A stretch of 64,000 nucleotides of DNA from Chromatiales bacterium (GTDB taxonomy: Bacteria > Pseudomonadota > Gammaproteobacteria > UBA6429 > Thiohalophilaceae). The translations under genes and the position numbers were made by a program. Position 1 is the first letter of the stretch. Every line of letters starts with the position of its first letter. This document shows positions 17,748-29,786 of this stretch, one piece after another. Below the pieces are notes generated by a model, which saw only the letters and a program-made list of their open reading frames with translations, was not told the DNA's origin and ran no database searches. The DNA lies in the NCBI GenBank assembly GCA_027076325.1, contig JALTJZ010000071.1, positions 7,113 to 71,112 of the forward strand, read 5' to 3'.

Positions 17748-18679
17748 AAGGGTTCACCATTCATAAAATGGTTGTAAATTTCGTCCAGCCGTGGAGGCAT
17801 AATTTGCATGTCATGTACCGCTTCACCGAGACTGCTAATGTGACGAATGAGCGGCATCTTTTCTTCTTTCAGACATGACAGACTGATGCTCTGGTTGTTC
17901 ACCCTGTCGATATTAACCTCTGCTCCTAATCGTTCTGCAACACCTGTTGCTTTTCCCGGTGTCACAGAGAGTTGCAAGCGAACAGGTAATGCAGCCTGCT
18001 GATAAAGTTCATCAAGCGTGCCACAGGCAACAATGACGCCTGTTTTCATGATAACAAAACGATTGGCTCTTGCTTCTACTTCATTGAGTGCATGCGATGA
18101 AATAACTGATGTGGTACCGCCTTTGTGTAAACGGTCAATTAGTTCATAAAAATGCTGGCGCAAAACAGGATCCAGACCGGTTGTTGGCTCATCAAGAAAA
18201 AGCAGTTGTGGATTACCCAGCATTGCCTGAGCCAGCCCCAGGCGTTGCCGCATACCTTTTGAATAAGTACCAACTTTTCTCTTTGCTGCACTATCAAGGC
18301 CAACCAGAGCCAGTAAGTTTTTGCATTCAACTCCAGACAAACCTTTAAGGCGAGCATAAAATGTCAGTACCTCAAAGCCTGTCATTGCTTCATAAAACAC
18401 AACATTTTCAGGCAAATAACCCAAAGCCATACGTTGTGCAACGGCAGCACTAAACGCAGGGTTGCCACCGAGAATTTCAACCGTGCCGGATGTTGGTTGT
18501 GTTAGCCCTAACATTAATTTCATCAGACTGGTTTTACCGGCACCATTATGGCCAACCAGTACAACACACTCGCCAGAGCGTACTTTTAAATTAATGTTAC
18601 ACAAGACGGTTTCAGTACCATATTGCTTACTCACTGCTTGTAATGAAATGACATTACTTGTTGTATTTGAATTAACCAT
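17744..18679 (-). CDS. nosF: NosF ABC transporter ATPase
   Basis: A 311-residue ABC ATPase. Walker A is GHNGAGKTS, the signature is YSKGMRQRLGLAQ, Walker B is LLFLDEPTTGLDP, and the H-loop is VISSHAL. The C-terminal 80 residues are the usual NosF extension. It energises NosDFY for copper-site maturation of N2O reductase. It overlaps nosY by 4 bp and is one base from the nosD stop, so the genes are tightly coupled. Confidence 0.95.
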   Translation of the reverse strand: MVNSNTTSNVISLQAVSKQYGTETVLCNINLKVRSGECVVLVGHNGAGKTSLMKLMLGLTQPTSGTVEILGGNPAFSAAVAQRMALGYLPENVVFYEAMTGFEVLTFYARLKGLSGVECKNLLALVGLDSAAKRKVGTYSKGMRQRLGLAQAMLGNPQLLFLDEPTTGLDPVLRQHFYELIDRLHKGGTTSVISSHALNEVEARANRFVIMKTGVIVACGTLDELYQQAALPVRLQLSVTPGKATGVAERLGAEVNIDRVNNQSISLSCLKEEKMPLIRHISSLGEAVHDMQIMPPRLDEIYNHFMNGEPL

Positions 18680-18680
18680 C

Positions 18681-20003
18681 TTATAAATCTCTATGTGTCA
18701 TATCAGTTGTTATAGAGCCAACCTGTGGTGGCTGCATCAATGGTGAGCTGTCTGTTACGCCACCGGGATGAATACCGGGGAATTCAGACTGAGCCCATTT
18801 TAATAACTTTACTGATGGACTATTTAGTAATAATTTTGCCATTGGATGCCGCCAGATGATCTGGTCAACTAAATCATTTGGTTTATAGGGTTGATCTGCA
18901 ATGCCGTTATTGTCGATATCAAAGGCAGGGTTATCACTCCAGTAATTACCCATACCATTTTTTGACCATTCTACATAACGTGTTCCCACGTATTTCACCT
19001 GAGTGCGATTATTGATAAAGGCATTAGTAAAAATTTCATTACTCTCCGAGCCGGCAGTAAAGTGAATCCCAATCTGGCAGTCTGAGAAACTGTTATTGCT
19101 AATACGGTTAAAATTGGCGTTATAAATAAAAACACATTTTTCGGTACCACCATTAACACGGTTGCCTTCGATAACTGAATAATTAGCATAGTTAAAAAAT
19201 AATCCACGCTCATGGTCGCCAGTAGAAATATTACCTTTTACCTGCAGGCGGTCAGAAAACATCAGGGCATAACCTACATTATTATTACTCGATATATTAT
19301 TGCTTACTTCACTATCATGGGTGTACATATAATGTATTGCAAAACGTAAATCACTTATTCGGTTACCACGAAATATATTATTGCGGCTGGTATTAACAAA
19401 AATACCATCTCGTCCATACCGAATATGATTGTTTTCAATAATTGAACCGGGTGTATTCCACAGGTAAACACCATTGCCGCGATCATTCACACGGTGGAAG
19501 CGGCTGCCAATAATAGTATTACTACTAACAATAGCTGATTCTGGCCCTTTCAGATAAATACCAATTAAATTATTTTCAAGGTGGTTATCTTTTATTTGTG
19601 CTCGATCACCTTTTTCGGTAATAAAAATAGCACTGTCTTCGCTGTCCAGACTATTACCGGACTGCTGGATACTCAAGCCTTTAATCAATACATCCGGTGC
19701 AGATATATGAATAACATGTCCTGAGCCTTCACCATTAATAATACTTTTTTTATTCCCTAAAAGAGTAAGGCTACGATCTATGTTTATCGAGCCCGTATAA
19801 GTTCCGGTGGTTAGCTGCAACGTATCGCCATTGCGAGCCGAATCAATGGCTGCCTGTAATTTGCCATAACCGGGTGTTACCTTTATTTCTTTAGCCTGGA
19901 CACAAAAAGAAATAAAAAGTATCAATAATAAAAATAATCCACCAGCAGGCACACGGCCAGCCGATGGATTATCTGTTTTTTGCTTAAGTTTCAAAAAAAA
20001 CAA
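18681..20003 (-). CDS. nosD: NosD periplasmic beta-helix protein
   Basis: A 440-residue NosD. After an N-terminal hydrophobic signal (about 20-38) come repeated right-handed beta-helix (CASH-type) turns, recognisable as many N-x-I-x2-N spaced repeats (for example IENNHIRYGRDGIFV and RNNIFRGNRISDLRFAIHYM). It works in the periplasm with NosFY for CuZ assembly. The start is a TTG immediately after the nosZ stop with no clear ribosome site, so translation probably depends on coupling to nosZ; an internal start is possible. Confidence 0.93.
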   Translation of the reverse strand: MFFLKLKQKTDNPSAGRVPAGGLFLLLILFISFCVQAKEIKVTPGYGKLQAAIDSARNGDTLQLTTGTYTGSINIDRSLTLLGNKKSIINGEGSGHVIHISAPDVLIKGLSIQQSGNSLDSEDSAIFITEKGDRAQIKDNHLENNLIGIYLKGPESAIVSSNTIIGSRFHRVNDRGNGVYLWNTPGSIIENNHIRYGRDGIFVNTSRNNIFRGNRISDLRFAIHYMYTHDSEVSNNISSNNNVGYALMFSDRLQVKGNISTGDHERGLFFNYANYSVIEGNRVNGGTEKCVFIYNANFNRISNNSFSDCQIGIHFTAGSESNEIFTNAFINNRTQVKYVGTRYVEWSKNGMGNYWSDNPAFDIDNNGIADQPYKPNDLVDQIIWRHPMAKLLLNSPSVKLLKWAQSEFPGIHPGGVTDSSPLMQPPQVGSITTDMTHRDL

Positions 20004-21920
20004 CTAAGCAGGTTCAACTAGCATACGGCCTCGCATTTCCATGTGTAGTGCATGGCAGAACCATTGGCAGTAAAACCAGTGAACGCCAGCTCGATCAGCC
20101 GTAAAGGTAACTGAGGATGTTGCCTGTGGCGCAACTTCCATCGCTATACCGTAGTTAGAGATAGTCAGGCCATGTGCAAGATCATCAATCGCATCATTGT
20201 TGCTAACAATAATTGTGACTTCATCACCCTGTTTTACGGTAAATTTTTCCATGCTGAAATGGGGCGCGACTGACCACATATAGACACGTACTTTTTTTCC
20301 ATCACGGACTACTTTGGAACCCACGCCCAGTTTAACACCATCTTTTTTAGCCTGTGCACTGGCATCTGCCCACATCGGATCCCCTTTTGTCCATAGCGAC
20401 TTCGGATTTACGATATCGGCACGAACGATGGTAATGTCATGGGGTTCTGCGTAGGTCGGCCCATCATGTACCACTTTCATCTTTTTACTGGAAATATCAA
20501 TAAGCTGTTCATTCTCTGGTTTTATCGGGCCAACATTAATAAAGCGATCCTTGGAGAACTTATTGAGCGACACCAGCCACTTACCATCGGCTTCCTTGGT
20601 TTCACCCATTGAAGTATGATTATGGCCTGGCTGGTAATGAACATCGACTTTGTCAATAATGGGATCCACTTTTTTCCCGTTGTAGGCATCAATTGCTTTT
20701 TGAATGTTCCAGCTAACAACCTGACTGTCAAGGAACAGCGTGGTATAGGCATTGCCTTTGCCATCAAACGCAGTATGCAATGGTCCCAGACCTAACTGTG
20801 GTTCCGCAACAACGGTATCACGTGGCTTGATCTTGTCTTTGAACAGATCGGGTAAACGTCTGACATCAATCACGGTTACCGTTGGCGATAATTTGCCGTT
20901 AAAGACTACATGTCGGCCATCCGGTGCAGTGTTGCAGCCATGCGGGCTGTTTGGAACAGGGATATAACGTGTGTATTTCGAACCTTTGCGACCATCAAGT
21001 ACAGGCACACCCTTGATTCGTTTAAAGTCACCTTTTTTAACACCTGCTTCAATTGCTTTAAGATCAAAAACAACGGCCCAGTCACGCTCGTTTTTCATCA
21101 TTCCATTAAGGTTGACGGCTTCTTCACTGTTATAACAAGTTGAGAAAGCATACAGCCCCTGATAATCCGCATCGCAATTATCGAGATTACCATCAACCAT
21201 AACTTGCCACGCCACTTTCATTGTATCGCCATCAATTGCGGTAAAAATAGCATGGTATTTTTCTGGCTGATCAAGAATGCTGCCATCATTTGGAATGGGA
21301 ACACGGTGTTCGCCATTAGCAAAAACATAACCGGTACGTGGGTATTTTTGTGGGCGCAAGCCGTGTATATCCGCTGCATTTGGAATTTCAATGATCTTGT
21401 CACATTTCATGACATCACAACGTATACGCGCAACCCGTGTATTGGCTTTGTCGTTTACAAATACATAACGCCCATCGTAAGTACCATCTGTGAAGGACAT
21501 GTGTGGGTGATGCAAGTCACCATTAAGCCATACACCACCACGATTGCCTGAATCGAGAAATTTTTTGGTTTCAGGTAACAGGCCTTCGCGAAGAATTTTT
21601 CGGCTCTCATTCGTTTGTCCCCAACCCGATGCACTGCAGCGGTTGAATACGGGAATGCGCATCAGTTCGCGCATGGAGGGCATGCCCATAATACGTAACT
21701 CACCTGACTGGCCGCTACTCCAGAAAGCGTAGTATTCGTCCAGGTCACCTGGTGCCACTTCGGATATACTTTTAGATGCAGCCACGGCTGTTTTTGGTGT
21801 CATAACACTTAAGCCGGTCATGCTACCAACACCGGCTAGTGCAGCCAATTTGGCTGAGCCACCGAGTAACTGGCGCCGAGTAATGCTTATTTTTTCAGTC
21901 TTATCATCATTCGTGTTCAT
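20004..21920 (-). CDS. nosZ: Nitrous oxide reductase NosZ (Tat-type, clade I)
   Basis: A 638-residue periplasmic enzyme reducing N2O to N2. The Tat signal [10 protein letters not shown] lies near residue 12, which places it with clade I enzymes. The CuZ ligands are visible as [10 protein letters not shown] and EPHDITI. The C-terminal cupredoxin domain carries the CuA motif [12 protein letters not shown]. Length and order (nosR before, nosDFYL after) are standard. It appears intact with no frameshift. Confidence 0.97.
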   Translation of the reverse strand: MNTNDDKTEKISITRRQLLGGSAKLAALAGVGSMTGLSVMTPKTAVAASKSISEVAPGDLDEYYAFWSSGQSGELRIMGMPSMRELMRIPVFNRCSASGWGQTNESRKILREGLLPETKKFLDSGNRGGVWLNGDLHHPHMSFTDGTYDGRYVFVNDKANTRVARIRCDVMKCDKIIEIPNAADIHGLRPQKYPRTGYVFANGEHRVPIPNDGSILDQPEKYHAIFTAIDGDTMKVAWQVMVDGNLDNCDADYQGLYAFSTCYNSEEAVNLNGMMKNERDWAVVFDLKAIEAGVKKGDFKRIKGVPVLDGRKGSKYTRYIPVPNSPHGCNTAPDGRHVVFNGKLSPTVTVIDVRRLPDLFKDKIKPRDTVVAEPQLGLGPLHTAFDGKGNAYTTLFLDSQVVSWNIQKAIDAYNGKKVDPIIDKVDVHYQPGHNHTSMGETKEADGKWLVSLNKFSKDRFINVGPIKPENEQLIDISSKKMKVVHDGPTYAEPHDITIVRADIVNPKSLWTKGDPMWADASAQAKKDGVKLGVGSKVVRDGKKVRVYMWSVAPHFSMEKFTVKQGDEVTIIVSNNDAIDDLAHGLTISNYGIAMEVAPQATSSVTFTADRAGVHWFYCQWFCHALHMEMRGRMLVEPA

Positions 21921-21996
21921 TTATACTCTCCTATTGTAAGCCTATTGGGGGACAGGCTAAGTTAATTAAACCCCGGCACCATCACCAGGGCGCTTA

Positions 21997-24222
21997 TTAA
22001 TTCAATGTTTCTGCCATACCTGTTTTTTTATCTTTTAATGCCACTTTAATAACCGATTCATCTCTACCATCAGGTGATATTGCGCGTGCACTGTGGCGTT
22101 CTCTTTTCAGACGTTTCTGGATAACAACAGGGCAGGCATGGTCGTCTGAATAAACGACCTGACAATGCAAACAATAAAGACATTCGTTTACGTTGATTTC
22201 ACCTTCTCGGTGTATTGCCTGCACCATGCATTCATTTGCACAACGTTGACAGGGTGCACCACATTCCTTATAGCGCTTAAGCCAGGCAAACATACGCATT
22301 CTGCCGGGAATGGCTAATGCCGCACCCAGCGGGCACAGGTAGCGACAATAAAAACGTTCGATAAAAATGCCCGGTAGCAGTACAGCCAGTGCAAAAATAA
22401 CGTATGGCCACTCACGGACAAACTTCAGAATGATAGCTGTTTTGAAAGGTTCTACTTCGGCTAGACGTTCGGCCCATTCCAATGAGTACAGTGAAAAGCC
22501 GAACAGCAAAAGAAAAATTAGATATTTGAACGTCCAGATGCGTTCATGAATTGCCCACGGCACCGTGACCTGTTTAATTTTAAATACTTTGGCCAGTCGG
22601 TTAATTAATTCCTGTAAGGCACCAAACGGGCATAACCAGCCACAATAAGGCCCACGCCCCCAGAATAATAATGCAGCGGCAACGGAACCCCAGAGAATAA
22701 AAATAAGCGGTTCCATCAAAAAGTAACCCCAGTCAAAACCGGTTGCTAGTGCATTAAACATGGCAAGGATGTTCACCACAGACAATTGCGCATTAAAATA
22801 CCAGCCAATAACAATCAGGGTAAAAACAAGATAGCCAATGCGAACCTGGTCAGTAAGTTTGGGGTGTTTGACCAACCAGTCCTGGAAAAAAAAGATAAGG
22901 GTAAGTACGCTCAGTGCAAATACCAGTACAGCTATCTCAATAGACTTAAGCTCCCACATTTTTACCCAGATAGGTTTAGCCTGTTGAGATAAAGCCTTTT
23001 CGGTTGTCTTTACTTCTGTAAATAGCAGATAGGCTTTTGGTACACTGTAATTCAGGTCAAAGGTCAGGAAAACTTTTTTTGTTGGAGCAACTTCACGGCT
23101 TACCAATAACTGTAATTTCCAGGGGGATACCGCCTTAAATTTTAAATTAGCCGGGGTTCTAAATAAGTCGACGTTCTTTAACTTTGGTGCTCCCTTAGCA
23201 GCAAGCCGGTGTAGACGTTTATGCTCCCGGTCATGAAAACGGATAGATGTATCTCCCTGAACAATCTGGAAACGATCAAAAATTCCCCCCCGAACATAAC
23301 CTGAACCTTTAAATGAGAAACGACCATCACCAGCCAGCAGAATGGCCTGCTCGCCAGGTTTTAGTTTTTTTTGGAGATTAAGGTATTCTCTTTCACCTAA
23401 CAGGCTACGGCCAATGCTGGGAATAGAAACAACAGCGGCGTACAGTTCGATAAAAATATCATCCGGGTTACCTTCCTCAGGAAAATTCAGTGCCTCTGGG
23501 TTACCGGTGTCTTTAAAGGCTTTGTTAATTTGTCCCACCGTAATTTTCAGGCTATGCACCGAGCCCTCATCAACCAGAGCCTGCCAATCTTTGATGACAT
23601 TGATTTTTGGGTTAATTGAAGCAATTGGGCCGGTTTGTTTGCGTTCAGGTGCAAGCCCGGACAAGCCGTAATGCCGTGCAACCTTGATGGCCGAACGTAG
23701 AATGCTGTCATCCATAACCATGACGGTGACGGTGGCTCCGGTAACAACATCAACCTGATGATCCTGCGTTGTGCGAACCAGCTTGCCAACATCCAGACCT
23801 TCGTAGTCTTTAAGGACAGCTTTAATGCGTTTTTCGGGAATACCTATCAGTACGATAGGCTCATGGTGCTCAACCAGTAAAACTTTTTTAATGATGCCTT
23901 GCATATCAATGGCAACAAGCTGATGTATTGGTTTGCCTGAGTAACCGGTTGTGTTGACATAATCTGATGTCAGAAAAACAAAACCAAGCTGCTTACCATT
24001 TTTGTAGGCGGGAGCCACTAATGGCTTACCCGTGGGTGCCCCCAGTTTGTCTGCTGTGGGAAATATTTCCTGAGCAGTGGCAGCATTAAGAAAGCGTGGT
24101 AATTCTGAACTAGCGAGAGCAATGCCAGTGGTTATCCATGGCAGTATAAGTAATAACAGGAACTGAATGGCATTGCAGCAATTCATGCCTCGTATTACAT
24201 CTTTATCTAATCTATGCAACAA
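21997..24222 (-). CDS. nosR: NosR/NirI-type membrane flavoprotein for N2O reduction
   Basis: A 741-residue NosR. After a signal or TM segment comes a periplasmic FMN-binding domain (about 90-190, VTGATVTVMVMDDS is the flavin-attachment motif). Then come five to six TM helices with the CP motifs CGWLCPFGA and CRYLCPLGA, and a C-terminal ferredoxin-type Cys set (CGAPCQRCANEC and CLYCLHC). It feeds electrons to NosZ and is needed for its expression. The TTG start at 24222 has AGGAG 10 nt before it; the ATG at 24186 is an alternative. Confidence 0.94.
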   Translation of the reverse strand: MLHRLDKDVIRGMNCCNAIQFLLLLILPWITTGIALASSELPRFLNAATAQEIFPTADKLGAPTGKPLVAPAYKNGKQLGFVFLTSDYVNTTGYSGKPIHQLVAIDMQGIIKKVLLVEHHEPIVLIGIPEKRIKAVLKDYEGLDVGKLVRTTQDHQVDVVTGATVTVMVMDDSILRSAIKVARHYGLSGLAPERKQTGPIASINPKINVIKDWQALVDEGSVHSLKITVGQINKAFKDTGNPEALNFPEEGNPDDIFIELYAAVVSIPSIGRSLLGEREYLNLQKKLKPGEQAILLAGDGRFSFKGSGYVRGGIFDRFQIVQGDTSIRFHDREHKRLHRLAAKGAPKLKNVDLFRTPANLKFKAVSPWKLQLLVSREVAPTKKVFLTFDLNYSVPKAYLLFTEVKTTEKALSQQAKPIWVKMWELKSIEIAVLVFALSVLTLIFFFQDWLVKHPKLTDQVRIGYLVFTLIVIGWYFNAQLSVVNILAMFNALATGFDWGYFLMEPLIFILWGSVAAALLFWGRGPYCGWLCPFGALQELINRLAKVFKIKQVTVPWAIHERIWTFKYLIFLLLFGFSLYSLEWAERLAEVEPFKTAIILKFVREWPYVIFALAVLLPGIFIERFYCRYLCPLGAALAIPGRMRMFAWLKRYKECGAPCQRCANECMVQAIHREGEINVNECLYCLHCQVVYSDDHACPVVIQKRLKRERHSARAISPDGRDESVIKVALKDKKTGMAETLN

Positions 24223-24309
24223 GTGGCATCAACTCCTGAAATTATATGAAGGCATGAATTTATAAACCCAGCCAGCGACATTTCGAGGCACATTTATGTT
24301 ATATACTTA

Positions 24310-24413
24310 ATCACTGCTGTCACGATGTTCTGAATGTCAGCAATTAGCTGTCCACCTTGTTAACCAGACACTTATTGTTTCAAGTTTAGGTTGGCCGGAC
24401 GGACAGCAGTGAT
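24310..24413. repeat. Dispersed repeat family C copy 1 with inverted ends
   Basis: The ends ATCACTGCTGTC and GACAGCAGTGAT are perfect 12-base inverted repeats, enclosing 80 bases. The interior from 24332 aligns with 41458-41538: shared blocks are TGTCAGCAATT, CCACCTTG, TTCAAG and AGCAGTGA. It may be a decayed miniature mobile element or a regulatory hairpin in the nosR leader. Confidence 0.65.
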
Positions 24414-24469
24414 GCTTAAATATCTATTGCTATATGCGTTATTTTGCCGCACCTTTAGCGCATCTTAAA

Positions 24470-24483
24470 TTGACATAGATCAA
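24470..24483. promoter_or_regulatory. FNR/DNR-type binding site
   Basis: The sequence TTGACATAGATCAA matches TTGAT-N4-ATCAA in nine of ten defined positions. It lies exactly 60 bp from a second copy (24530). It is a candidate site for an FNR or NO-sensing DNR/NnrR regulator controlling nosR, about 240 bp away, or the divergent ferritin-like gene. Confidence 0.7.
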
Positions 24484-24529
24484 GGCGGATATGTGCGTTA
24501 TTTTTTCGCACCATTAAAGCACCTTAATA

Positions 24530-24543
24530 ATGATATAGATCAA
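24530..24543. promoter_or_regulatory. Second FNR/DNR-type binding site
   Basis: ATGATATAGATCAA matches the FNR consensus in nine of ten defined positions and is in register with the first box. The TATAGG at 24578-24583 could be a -10 element for the ferritin-like gene. Confidence 0.6.
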
Positions 24544-24638
24544 GGATGATATGCGTCATTTTGTCGCACCTTAATGGTATAGGTTAGAGTGGAATTAAAA
24601 TCAAGTTATAGGGCAAATATCCATGAGTGGTATAAAAT

Positions 24639-26332
<1,694 letters not shown>

Positions 26333-26489
26333 GCTGTGCTGCTTTAATAATAAAAGGCACGGCTAGCGCTCCGAGCGTGATGGCGCTATAATATCAGGTT
26401 CAAATTTTAGAAAGCGGGTTTAGCGCTATTTAATTCTAAAATATCCGAATATTATTTTTTTAAGTTATTGATTTGTGGAGCAAAACTGC

Positions 26490-26963
26490 ATGGCACGTGT
26501 TACCGTTGAAGATTGTTTAGAAAATGTAAAAAATCGTTTTGAATTAGTTCTTATTTCTTCAAAGCGTGCACGCCAGATTAGTCAGGGTGCAGAGCCACTG
26601 GTTGAACTGGAAAACGATAAACCGACTGTGGTTGCCTTGCGTGAAATTGCCGAAGGCTTAATTGATGCGGCTATTCTGGATGAGCAGGAAGTTGAAAGCA
26701 CGGAGTGGGAAAGTGATGAGGAAGTTACTGAAGCTCAGGAAGGTGAAGCAGCGACAGAAGCAGCCGCTGAATCAACAGAGGCAAGTGAATCAACGGCCGA
26801 ATCATCAGCAGACGGTGAAATTGATGTGGCAGCGGCACTGGCAGCCGCACTGGCGGTTGACCTTGGTATGCCTGCTGCGACTGATTCAACATCGAACGAT
26901 GACAGCTCATCAGATAATGATTCGCCAGCGGCGGATGAGTCTTCCGCTGCGGAAGAAAGCTAA
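26490..26963 (+). CDS. rpoZ: RNA polymerase omega subunit with acidic tail
   Basis: A 157-residue protein. Residues 1-65 are typical omega: [30 protein letters not shown], then [15 protein letters not shown]. Omega supports RNA polymerase assembly and ppGpp binding. The usual length is about 90; here an extra 70-80 residue tail is low-complexity and acidic (Glu, Ala, Ser, Asp), with runs such as [16 protein letters not shown] 26490 is the homologous start. The tail has no recognisable domain. Confidence 0.93.
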   Translation: MARVTVEDCLENVKNRFELVLISSKRARQISQGAEPLVELENDKPTVVALREIAEGLIDAAILDEQEVESTEWESDEEVTEAQEGEAATEAAAESTEASESTAESSADGEIDVAAALAAALAVDLGMPAATDSTSNDDSSSDNDSPAADESSAAEES

Positions 26964-26997
26964 AATAATTAAAATAACTTAGGGGAGTACCCGGGTT

Positions 26998-29211
26998 ATC
27001 GCTAAGTCAAAGCAGGATATCCCTCAACCGAGGGAATTTATCAATTCAGATGCCGAACTTGAGCCGGCCTCTTTCCGAATTGGCCATCTTTGTGAAATGC
27101 TCGATGAGTATCTCGCGCAGGATCAAGTTACCGAAATCTATCAGGCGTATTTATTCAGTGCCGAAGCGCACGAAGGCCAGCACCGTGTGAGCGGTGAGGC
27201 CTATATTTTCCACCCACTGTCTGTTGCCCAAATTTTAACTGAAATGCGCATGGATCACCGCAGTATTATTGCGGCCTTGTTGCATGATGTGATTGAAGAC
27301 ACTGAGCATGGCATCGATACCATCAAAAAGAAATTCGGTGAGGAAGTCGCAACGCTGGTGGACGGTGTTAGCAAACTGACACATATAAAATTTGAAAGCA
27401 AGGCCGAAGCACAAGCCGAAAATTTCAGAAAAATGATGCTGGCAATGGTAGAAGACATTCGTGTTATTCTTATCAAGCTGGCCGATCGCCTGCACAATAT
27501 GCGTACGCTTGGCGTGATGCGGCCGGATAAACGTCGGCGTATTGCACTTGAAACACTGGAAATTTACGCGCCTATTGCCAACCGCCTGGGGATGAACCAG
27601 ATGCGTCTGGAGCTGGAAGACCTTGGTTTTAAGGCGATGTACCCGATGCGTTCGAGAATCTTAAAAGAAAATGTAAGAAAAGCGCGTGGCAATCGAAAAG
27701 AACTGATTAACAAACTTGAGCAGTCTATTCACACCCGTCTGGATGAATTAAAACTATCGGGTAGTATTGTGGGTCGACAGAAACACCTCTATAGCATTTA
27801 TAAAAAAATGCACGATAAAAAACTTTCATTCAATGAAGTTATGGATGTGTATGCAATACGTATCATTGTCGATAGTGTTGATACGTGTTACCGAATGTTA
27901 GGCGCCATTCATAATTTGTTTACCCCGGTACCAGGAAAATTTAAAGACTATATTGCCATTCCCAAAGCCAATGGTTACCAGTCATTGCACACGGTTTTGT
28001 ATACTCAGTACGGTGTTGCTATCGAGGTGCAAATTCGTACTGAAGATATGGATCGCGTTGCCGAAGCCGGCATTGCAGCACACTGGTTATATAAAAGCGG
28101 TTTTGAAGTAACCGGTAACAATGCACAGGTGCGGGCGCGTGAATGGTTGCGTGGTGTACTGGAAATTCAGCAACATGCCGGTAACTCAATGGAGTTTCTG
28201 GAAAACGTCAAGATCGATCTGTTCCCTGACGAAGTTTATGTGTTTACCCCGAGTGGCGATATTATGGTTTTACCGCGTGGCGCGACTGCAATTGATTTTG
28301 CCTATGCCGTGCATACCGATGTGGGTAACCAGTGCGTGGCAGTTAAAATTAATCGGCGCTTAATGCCTCTGCGTACCGAACTTTATAATGGCCAGACGAT
28401 TGAAGTAATTACTGCACCGGGTGCGCAGGCTAATCCCAGCTGGCTGGAGTTTGTTAAAACCGCCAAGGCGCGTACCAATATTCGTGCATTATTGAAAGGT
28501 TTACAGTTTGACGAGTCCGTTGAGTTGGGTCGTCGTTTGTTAAATCGCAATCTGGAAGCCTTTGGTTCCTCGTTAGAGAAAATTTCAGACAGTGCAATAG
28601 CAAACGCACTTAAAGAATTTAATTTTCAGAACTTCAATGATCTCTGCGCCGAAGTGGGTATTGGTAATCATATCCCAATGATGGTGGCACGTACGCTAGT
28701 GGGTTCCAGTGACCTGCCTGAAAGTCCAGATAAAAAGAAAGGGACGAGCCAGAGAAAAGCAAGTAGTCGGCCACTTGCAATTCAGGGAACCGAAGGTGCG
28801 GTGGTTTCTTTTGCCAAATGTTGTTTGCCGATTCCGGGCGATAATATTATTGGTTTTATCAGTGCCGGTCGCGGTATTGTGGTGCATTCGCAGGCCTGTA
28901 AAAATTTAAGTGACTTTAAAAGCAAGCCGGAAAAATGGATAGATGTTGAGTGGGAGCCTGATCTAAAACGTGATTTTTCAACCTATATACGGCTAATGGT
29001 ACGCAACAAGCGTGGTGTACTGGCAACCATTGCCGCGATTATTTCAGATTTAAAATCGAATATATTAAATGTTGATATAGAAGAACGTGACGGCATTCAT
29101 TCATCCATGACCTTAACCGTTGAAGTCAAAGACAGAAAACACCTGGCAAGAATAATGCGGCGCTTAAAATCCATTGACATGGTTGACCGTATACATAGAA
29201 TCAGACAGTAA
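26998..29211 (+). CDS. spoT: Bifunctional (p)ppGpp synthetase/hydrolase SpoT
   Basis: A RelA/SpoT homolog. Domains in order: HD hydrolase (HDVIEDT), synthetase ([19 protein letters not shown]), TGS ([29 protein letters not shown]), and C-terminal ACT. The HD motif is intact, so it is SpoT-like. The first ATG (27097) has no ribosome site and falls a few residues short of homologs. The frame is open to 26983, and a strong AGGGGAG (26981-26987) is followed by ATC at 26998 giving [10 protein letters not shown] list the ATC start as likely; 27097 is the conservative alternative (704 residues). Confidence 0.85.
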   Translation: MAKSKQDIPQPREFINSDAELEPASFRIGHLCEMLDEYLAQDQVTEIYQAYLFSAEAHEGQHRVSGEAYIFHPLSVAQILTEMRMDHRSIIAALLHDVIEDTEHGIDTIKKKFGEEVATLVDGVSKLTHIKFESKAEAQAENFRKMMLAMVEDIRVILIKLADRLHNMRTLGVMRPDKRRRIALETLEIYAPIANRLGMNQMRLELEDLGFKAMYPMRSRILKENVRKARGNRKELINKLEQSIHTRLDELKLSGSIVGRQKHLYSIYKKMHDKKLSFNEVMDVYAIRIIVDSVDTCYRMLGAIHNLFTPVPGKFKDYIAIPKANGYQSLHTVLYTQYGVAIEVQIRTEDMDRVAEAGIAAHWLYKSGFEVTGNNAQVRAREWLRGVLEIQQHAGNSMEFLENVKIDLFPDEVYVFTPSGDIMVLPRGATAIDFAYAVHTDVGNQCVAVKINRRLMPLRTELYNGQTIEVITAPGAQANPSWLEFVKTAKARTNIRALLKGLQFDESVELGRRLLNRNLEAFGSSLEKISDSAIANALKEFNFQNFNDLCAEVGIGNHIPMMVARTLVGSSDLPESPDKKKGTSQRKASSRPLAIQGTEGAVVSFAKCCLPIPGDNIIGFISAGRGIVVHSQACKNLSDFKSKPEKWIDVEWEPDLKRDFSTYIRLMVRNKRGVLATIAAIISDLKSNILNVDIEERDGIHSSMTLTVEVKDRKHLARIMRRLKSIDMVDRIHRIRQ

Positions 29212-29230
29212 TTTCAAAAAGGAAAAATCA

Positions 29231-29614
29231 ATGGCACGAGAAGTTATTCATACCGACAAAGCACCCAAAGCAATTGGCACCTATTCGCAGGCAATTAAAA
29301 TTGATAATACTGTTTACTTATCCGGGCAAATACCACTGGTGCCTGAAACCATGGAGTTAGTAGAAGGCGATATTAAAGTACAAATACAACGGGTGTTTGA
29401 TAATTTAAAAGCCGTGACGCGGGCAGCTGGTGGCGACCTAAAAGATATAGCCAAGCTGAATATTTTTTTAACCGACTTAAGTCACTTTCCGATAGTGAAT
29501 GAAACCATGGCGGAATATTTTGTTGAACCTTATCCGGCACGTGCAGCCATTGGCGTGGCATCACTACCCAAAGATGCACAGGTTGAAATGGATGCGGTGA
29601 TGGTGATTGAATAG
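29231..29614 (+). CDS. ridA: RidA family enamine/imine deaminase
   Basis: A 127-residue RidA (YjgF/YER057c) protein that hydrolyses reactive 2-aminoacrylate and related imines. Motifs: GTYSQAIK near the N-terminus, YLSGQIPL, and the catalytic Arg in [25 protein letters not shown] 29231 follows AAGGAAAAA; a longer frame starting inside spoT is a shadow. It lies 19 bp after spoT. Confidence 0.95.
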   Translation: MAREVIHTDKAPKAIGTYSQAIKIDNTVYLSGQIPLVPETMELVEGDIKVQIQRVFDNLKAVTRAAGGDLKDIAKLNIFLTDLSHFPIVNETMAEYFVEPYPARAAIGVASLPKDAQVEMDAVMVIE

Positions 29615-29676
29615 AGTCTGAATCTATAAAGCATTAATCATGAAGAACACGGAGGACACGGAGAAAAATACTAATA

Positions 29677-29754
29677 GTCATTGTGAGCGATAGCGCGGCA
29701 ATCTTTTTTCTTCGGGGCATCCATCAAGATTGCTGCGCTATCGCTCGCAATGAC
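29677..29754. repeat. Dispersed palindromic repeat, family A copy 2
   Basis: Inverted arms 29677-29705 and 29726-29754, related to 7225-7287 and 38387-38467. The flanks carry GAACACGGAGGACACGGAG on the left and CCTTCGTGG on the right, so it seems to sit inside another repeat-like sequence. The right arm supplies the last in-frame stop (TGA 29751) before the recG reading frame. Confidence 0.85.
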
Positions 29755-29786
29755 TAAACTATATATTAGTCCTTCGTGGTAAAAAA

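Larger units (their letters stand above)
24223..24638. promoter_or_regulatory. Divergent control region, nosR / ferritin-like gene
   Basis: A 416-bp region with three parts. Next to nosR lies a repeat-like element with inverted ends (24310-24413). Then come about two and a half copies of a 60-bp tandem unit (from about 24431 to 24570). The units carry FNR/DNR-type boxes at 24470-24483 and 24530-24543. Both flanking genes could be controlled here. Confidence 0.6.
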
